NCBI GenBank assembly: GCA_900551585.1 | Contig: URWU01000058.1 | Span: forward strand, 1-8,004 | DNA: 8,004 bases | Reading direction: 5' to 3' | From: an uncultured Alphaproteobacteria bacterium | GTDB taxonomy: Bacteria; Pseudomonadota; Alphaproteobacteria; RF32; CAG-239 | Shown here: piece by piece, positions 6,035-8,004 of the stretch | How positions within the stretch are numbered: position 1 is the stretch's first letter | Layout: every line of letters starts with the position of its first letter | Made by a program: the position numbers and the translations under genes | The notes under the pieces: model-generated | Database searches by the model: none | Told to the model about the DNA's origin: nothing | Seen by the model: the letters and a program-made list of their open reading frames with translations, nothing else

Positions 6035-6039
6035 AGGTG
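6035..6039 (+). promoter_or_regulatory. Ribosome binding site deciding the start at 6044
   Basis: AGGTG lies four bases before the ATG at 6044, a short spacing. The in-frame ATG at 5996 has no ribosome site and would put 16 residues in front of a normal export signal, so 6044 is preferred. The site directly abuts the 3' arm of the 6011-6034 hairpin. Confidence 0.65.
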
Positions 6040-6043
6040 CACT

Positions 6044-6742
6044 ATGACGAACAGAATTTCACATATTTTTCTTTTAAGCTTAACAGCCTGTTTAAGTTTT
6101 TCTTCTTCCGCTTTTGCCAAAAGCCAGTTCTTGCCCGAGGCCGTTGACAACTGGGGAAATCATAATAATCCCAATACATCGGTCAATTCTGATTATAACA
6201 ACTGTATCAAAGAGGGTTATACCATCAAATCCTGCCCTCCCGGCTATGCTCTGGATATCAGTGAACGCTGCCCTTATGGTCTGAACTCGCCGCTTTATAA
6301 AAAATGCTATTCCCTGGCGGAGCTTTGTCAGGACAAAGGTTTTCATCTCTCATGCGCGGCCGGATATGAGCCGAATCTAAATGAATATTGTCCTTACGAC
6401 TCTGTTTATATCAAGTGCCAATGCGCAAAATGTCTCGGTTATGATTATACCGAAGCGGAAGCCAATGCAGAGGGTTATATTGCCGACGGCGAGCCCTGCA
6501 TGAGCTGCGAAACGCCGATGTATAAACGCAAAATCAACCCTTGCGACGGTTATGAATGGAGTGTTGAGAACTGCGGCGCCACCTCTTGCGGCAACGTCGC
6601 CGGTAAATATTGCAAATCTGGAGACACTTACAAATATAAAAGCTGCGACACCTGTACCATTCCCTCATGTCCAAGCGGACAAGTTAATATTGATACCTAT
6701 TGGTGCGGCGGTGCCCTGCGCTGCTATTGGCCTAAACTATAA
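6044..6742 (+). CDS. Cysteine-rich exported protein with tandem C-GY modules
   Basis: No function recognised. The 232-residue product starts with an export signal (about 1-25, hydrophobic IFLLSLTACLSFSSSAFA, likely cut after AFA). LTAC (13-16) also fits a lipobox, so a lipoprotein is possible. The mature part has 21 cysteines in about 207 residues. Two tandem modules are clear: C54-x9-C64-x11-C76-x11-C88 and C95-x8-C104-x11-C116-x8-C125, each with a GY or GF after the first Cys, a GY after the second and CPY at the third. More Cys clusters follow (CQCAKC 125-130, CMSC 152-155, CDTC 201-204). Such content suggests an oxidised, disulfide-stabilised envelope or secreted protein; the CxxC pairs could alternatively bind metal. 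The gene heads an operon with the next gene, 15 bases away, under a structured leader. A similar style exists in proteins of uncultured gut alphaproteobacteria, from memory. Confidence 0.85.
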   Translation: MTNRISHIFLLSLTACLSFSSSAFAKSQFLPEAVDNWGNHNNPNTSVNSDYNNCIKEGYTIKSCPPGYALDISERCPYGLNSPLYKKCYSLAELCQDKGFHLSCAAGYEPNLNEYCPYDSVYIKCQCAKCLGYDYTEAEANAEGYIADGEPCMSCETPMYKRKINPCDGYEWSVENCGATSCGNVAGKYCKSGDTYKYKSCDTCTIPSCPSGQVNIDTYWCGGALRCYWPKL

Positions 6743-6745
6743 TTA

Positions 6746-6750
6746 AGGAG
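6746..6750 (+). promoter_or_regulatory. Ribosome binding site of the second cysteine-rich gene
   Basis: AGGAG within TTAAGGAGAAAG, seven bases before the ATG at 6758 and just after the preceding stop codon. It is far stronger than the site of the first gene and suggests the second protein may be made in larger amounts from the shared transcript. Confidence 0.85.
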
Positions 6751-6757
6751 AAAGAAA

Positions 6758-7591
6758 ATGACTGATTGTAACCCTAAATTTTTCGGAGCAGGCCTTATCG
6801 CTCTGGCTTTCTCCGTCTCAACAACTCCGGCGGCGGCTCAAACCTGCGCGGTTCCGCCCAGCTGCGAAACACTCGGTTTTACGCTGGCCGCCACGGACTG
6901 CGTCGGCAAAACTATTTTGAAATGTCCGTTTGACCAGAATAAAATATATTGTCCGAGCGATGATGAGGTTTTTCAAACTTATAAATTGGGTGATACATTA
7001 AAAATCAACAATATTGCCGTCGGGAAAATCATTCAGCTTAACAACTGCTCGGCAGGCGTCACGGTCAAAGACTGTATTTCGCGCAGCAGCTGCACCACAA
7101 CATCAAGCGATTATGTTTATGATTCCAACTCATCAACGGGAAAGCTTTATACCTGGATATGCAAAAGTACCGGCGCGGTCATCGCAACAAATTATACCGG
7201 CTCAACTTCCGATACAGCCCGTACCTGTGCTTATTCGGTATCCAGTTGTAAAAGCGGCGGTATTGTTGCTTCTATCGGAACACGCAGCGGAACCTTTACC
7301 CAGGCAGGACAAGGCTGCGCAGACATTACAGCCGGCGGTTTGTCATGGTATCTGCCGACAAATGCCCAGCTCAAACTTATTGCCCAGCATATCGGCAGTT
7401 TTTCTAACCATGTCTGGGATCAAAGCGGCCAATGCGGAAACTCCGGCGGAGGCAGTACAGCGCTACAATGCGACGGTGATGCGGGAAACGCTCCTACGTG
7501 TACCTGCGGAAACTGGAGTTGGTGTAAGCCTTGTTCCAGCGAAAAATATAATGGTTTTACCATGGGTTATTACTGCGTGGCCGCATTCTAA
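6758..7591 (+). CDS. Cysteine-rich exported protein, Lcl/DUF1566-like C-terminus
   Basis: Function unknown. The 277-residue product has a signal peptide (1-27, cut after PAAA before Q28) and 19 cysteines in the mature 250 residues. An N-terminal module (36-65) ends CPFDQNKIYC, matching CPYDSVYIKC of the neighbouring protein in spacing and key residues. The middle (about 75-190) is Thr/Ser/Gly-rich and looks like beta structure. The C-terminal part, with LSWYLPTNAQLKLIAQHIGS (195-214), the aromatic VWDQSG and the terminal YYCVAAF, resembles the WxLPTxxEL...VRCV pattern of Lcl C-terminal/DUF1566 domains, found in secreted or surface proteins. A Gly/Cys-rich stretch with CTC and CKPC (226-259) interrupts that domain. 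It is second in the operon with the gene ending at 6742 and is followed at once by a strong terminator. A surface or adhesion role is only inferred. Confidence 0.87.
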   Translation: MTDCNPKFFGAGLIALAFSVSTTPAAAQTCAVPPSCETLGFTLAATDCVGKTILKCPFDQNKIYCPSDDEVFQTYKLGDTLKINNIAVGKIIQLNNCSAGVTVKDCISRSSCTTTSSDYVYDSNSSTGKLYTWICKSTGAVIATNYTGSTSDTARTCAYSVSSCKSGGIVASIGTRSGTFTQAGQGCADITAGGLSWYLPTNAQLKLIAQHIGSFSNHVWDQSGQCGNSGGGSTALQCDGDAGNAPTCTCGNWSWCKPCSSEKYNGFTMGYYCVAAF

Positions 7592-7604
7592 AGCATTATA
7601 CATC

Positions 7605-7635
7605 AAAAGCCCCTTAATCGGGGCTTTTATTTTTT
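7605..7635 (+). terminator. Intrinsic terminator between convergent genes
   Basis: AAAAGCCCC (7605-7613) and GGGGCTTTT (7620-7628) form a perfect 9-bp stem with a 6-base loop, followed by A and six T residues on the plus strand. It lies 13 bases after the stop at 7591. On the minus strand the A-rich left arm supplies a TTTT, so it may also serve the convergent gene that ends at 7636. Confidence 0.95.
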
Positions 7636-7941
7636 CTATTTATCCATGACTTTTTTGAGGACATTGGTGATTGACAAATAATTGTTCATCACCCCATGGC
7701 CGGCTTTTTTGTGTCCTTCTTCCGAAGCTGCTTCACGAAAATAGCTCACTAAAAACAAACGAGTGGAATAAGTCAGGCCCAAAATTTCTGATTTGTTGGC
7801 CTCAATCATTTCAATCAAATGGTTTTTAGAGATTTTTTCGATTTTGCAAACCTCATACAAAGCGTCCCACTCTTTAAGGCACAGCCGCATACTTGTCCGG
7901 CGGTTATTTATCAGGATTATTTTGTTTATTAATTTGGTCAT
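7636..7941 (-). CDS. RHH_4-like ribbon-helix-helix protein
   Basis: A 101-residue protein resembling the ribbon-helix-helix family Pfam calls RHH_4, common in Alphaproteobacteria. The match is the stretch RRTSMRL (14-20, the DNA-contacting strand in this fold), then KEWDALYEVCKIEKISKNHLIEMIE (23-47, two helices), and STRLFLVSYFREAA (59-72), corresponding to the family's usual S-x-x-R-x-F-x-x-x-Y-[YF]-R end. A tail of about 30 residues (73-101) is unassigned. Family members are presumed DNA-binding regulators; targets here are unknown. The ATG at 7941 has no clear ribosome site, and only 26 bases of true sequence precede it before the adapter, so its promoter and any upstream partner are missing. 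It converges on the cysteine-rich operon and shares the terminator region. Confidence 0.8.
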   Translation of the reverse strand: MTKLINKIILINNRRTSMRLCLKEWDALYEVCKIEKISKNHLIEMIEANKSEILGLTYSTRLFLVSYFREAASEEGHKKAGHGVMNNYLSITNVLKKVMDK

Positions 7942-7967
7942 AGCTCTAACACTACTTGGTTATAAAT

Positions 7968-8004
7968 CTGTCTCTTATACACATCTGACGCTGCCGACGA
8001 CTAG
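7968..8004 (-). other. Nextera i5-side sequencing adapter (artefact)
   Basis: Not biological. Bases 7968-7986 are the reverse complement of the 19-bp Tn5 mosaic end, 7987-8000 (GACGCTGCCGACGA) are the reverse complement of the Nextera read-1 adapter, and CTAG (8001-8004) would be the first four bases of the complemented i5 index. The real insert ends at about 7967. Confidence 0.98.

Noticed and set aside
5996..6043. Upstream ATG as the start of the first cysteine-rich protein
   Set aside because: It has no ribosome site and would add 16 residues before a good export signal; the ATG at 6044 is preceded by AGGTG.
7014..7649. 211-codon plus-strand frame overlapping the second cysteine-rich gene
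   Set aside because: It lies in another frame of a gene with a signal peptide, strong ribosome site and regular cysteine spacing, runs through the terminator, and shows no domain or ribosome site.

Overview
The window is one adapter-flanked DNA fragment. Bases 1-48 and 7968-8004 are Illumina Nextera (Tn5 tagmentation) adapter sequence in the i7 and i5 orientations, so the biological insert is about 49-7967 and both ends are library cuts rather than biological boundaries. The insert looks like chromosomal DNA of an alphaproteobacterium. The L13 and S9 proteins read like alphaproteobacterial versions (S9 with an N-terminal extension and a GKAKARRSYQFSKR end), and the short gene at the right end resembles the RHH_4 ribbon-helix-helix family typical of that class. 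The two cysteine-rich secreted proteins remind me of uncultured, gut-associated alphaproteobacteria, but that lineage guess rests on memory and is tentative.

Layout. On the minus strand, rplM and rpsI form a two-gene ribosomal operon (1076 to 136) with a recognisable promoter upstream and an intrinsic terminator downstream. Next, also on the minus strand, is full-length mutS (3998 to 1293) with its own terminator. Divergent from mutS is a PhoR-type membrane histidine kinase (4095-5516). The 96-bp divergent gap carries an 8-bp inverted repeat that brackets a plausible mutS -10 box.

Between the kinase and the next gene lie about 530 bases without a convincing gene. This stretch holds a small hairpin, a large nested palindromic intergenic element (5581-5750), a separate CTTCGAC...CTCAG repeat-type motif, a 13-base A tract, and a structured leader in which one segment can pair with either of two partners. 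The leader precedes a two-gene operon for small cysteine-rich exported proteins (6044-6742 and 6758-7591). They share a CP[YF]D-x3-I-x-C motif, and the second has an Lcl/DUF1566-like C-terminal part. A strong hairpin terminator (7605-7635) separates them from a convergent RHH_4-like gene (7941 to 7636).

How the genes relate. The left half is housekeeping (translation, mismatch repair, a two-component sensor without its partner in view). The accessory part is 5517-7967. The most interesting unit there is the cysteine-rich secreted pair with its leader; its function cannot be read from the sequence. The kinase is also unusual because its ATP-binding G1 box is degenerate.
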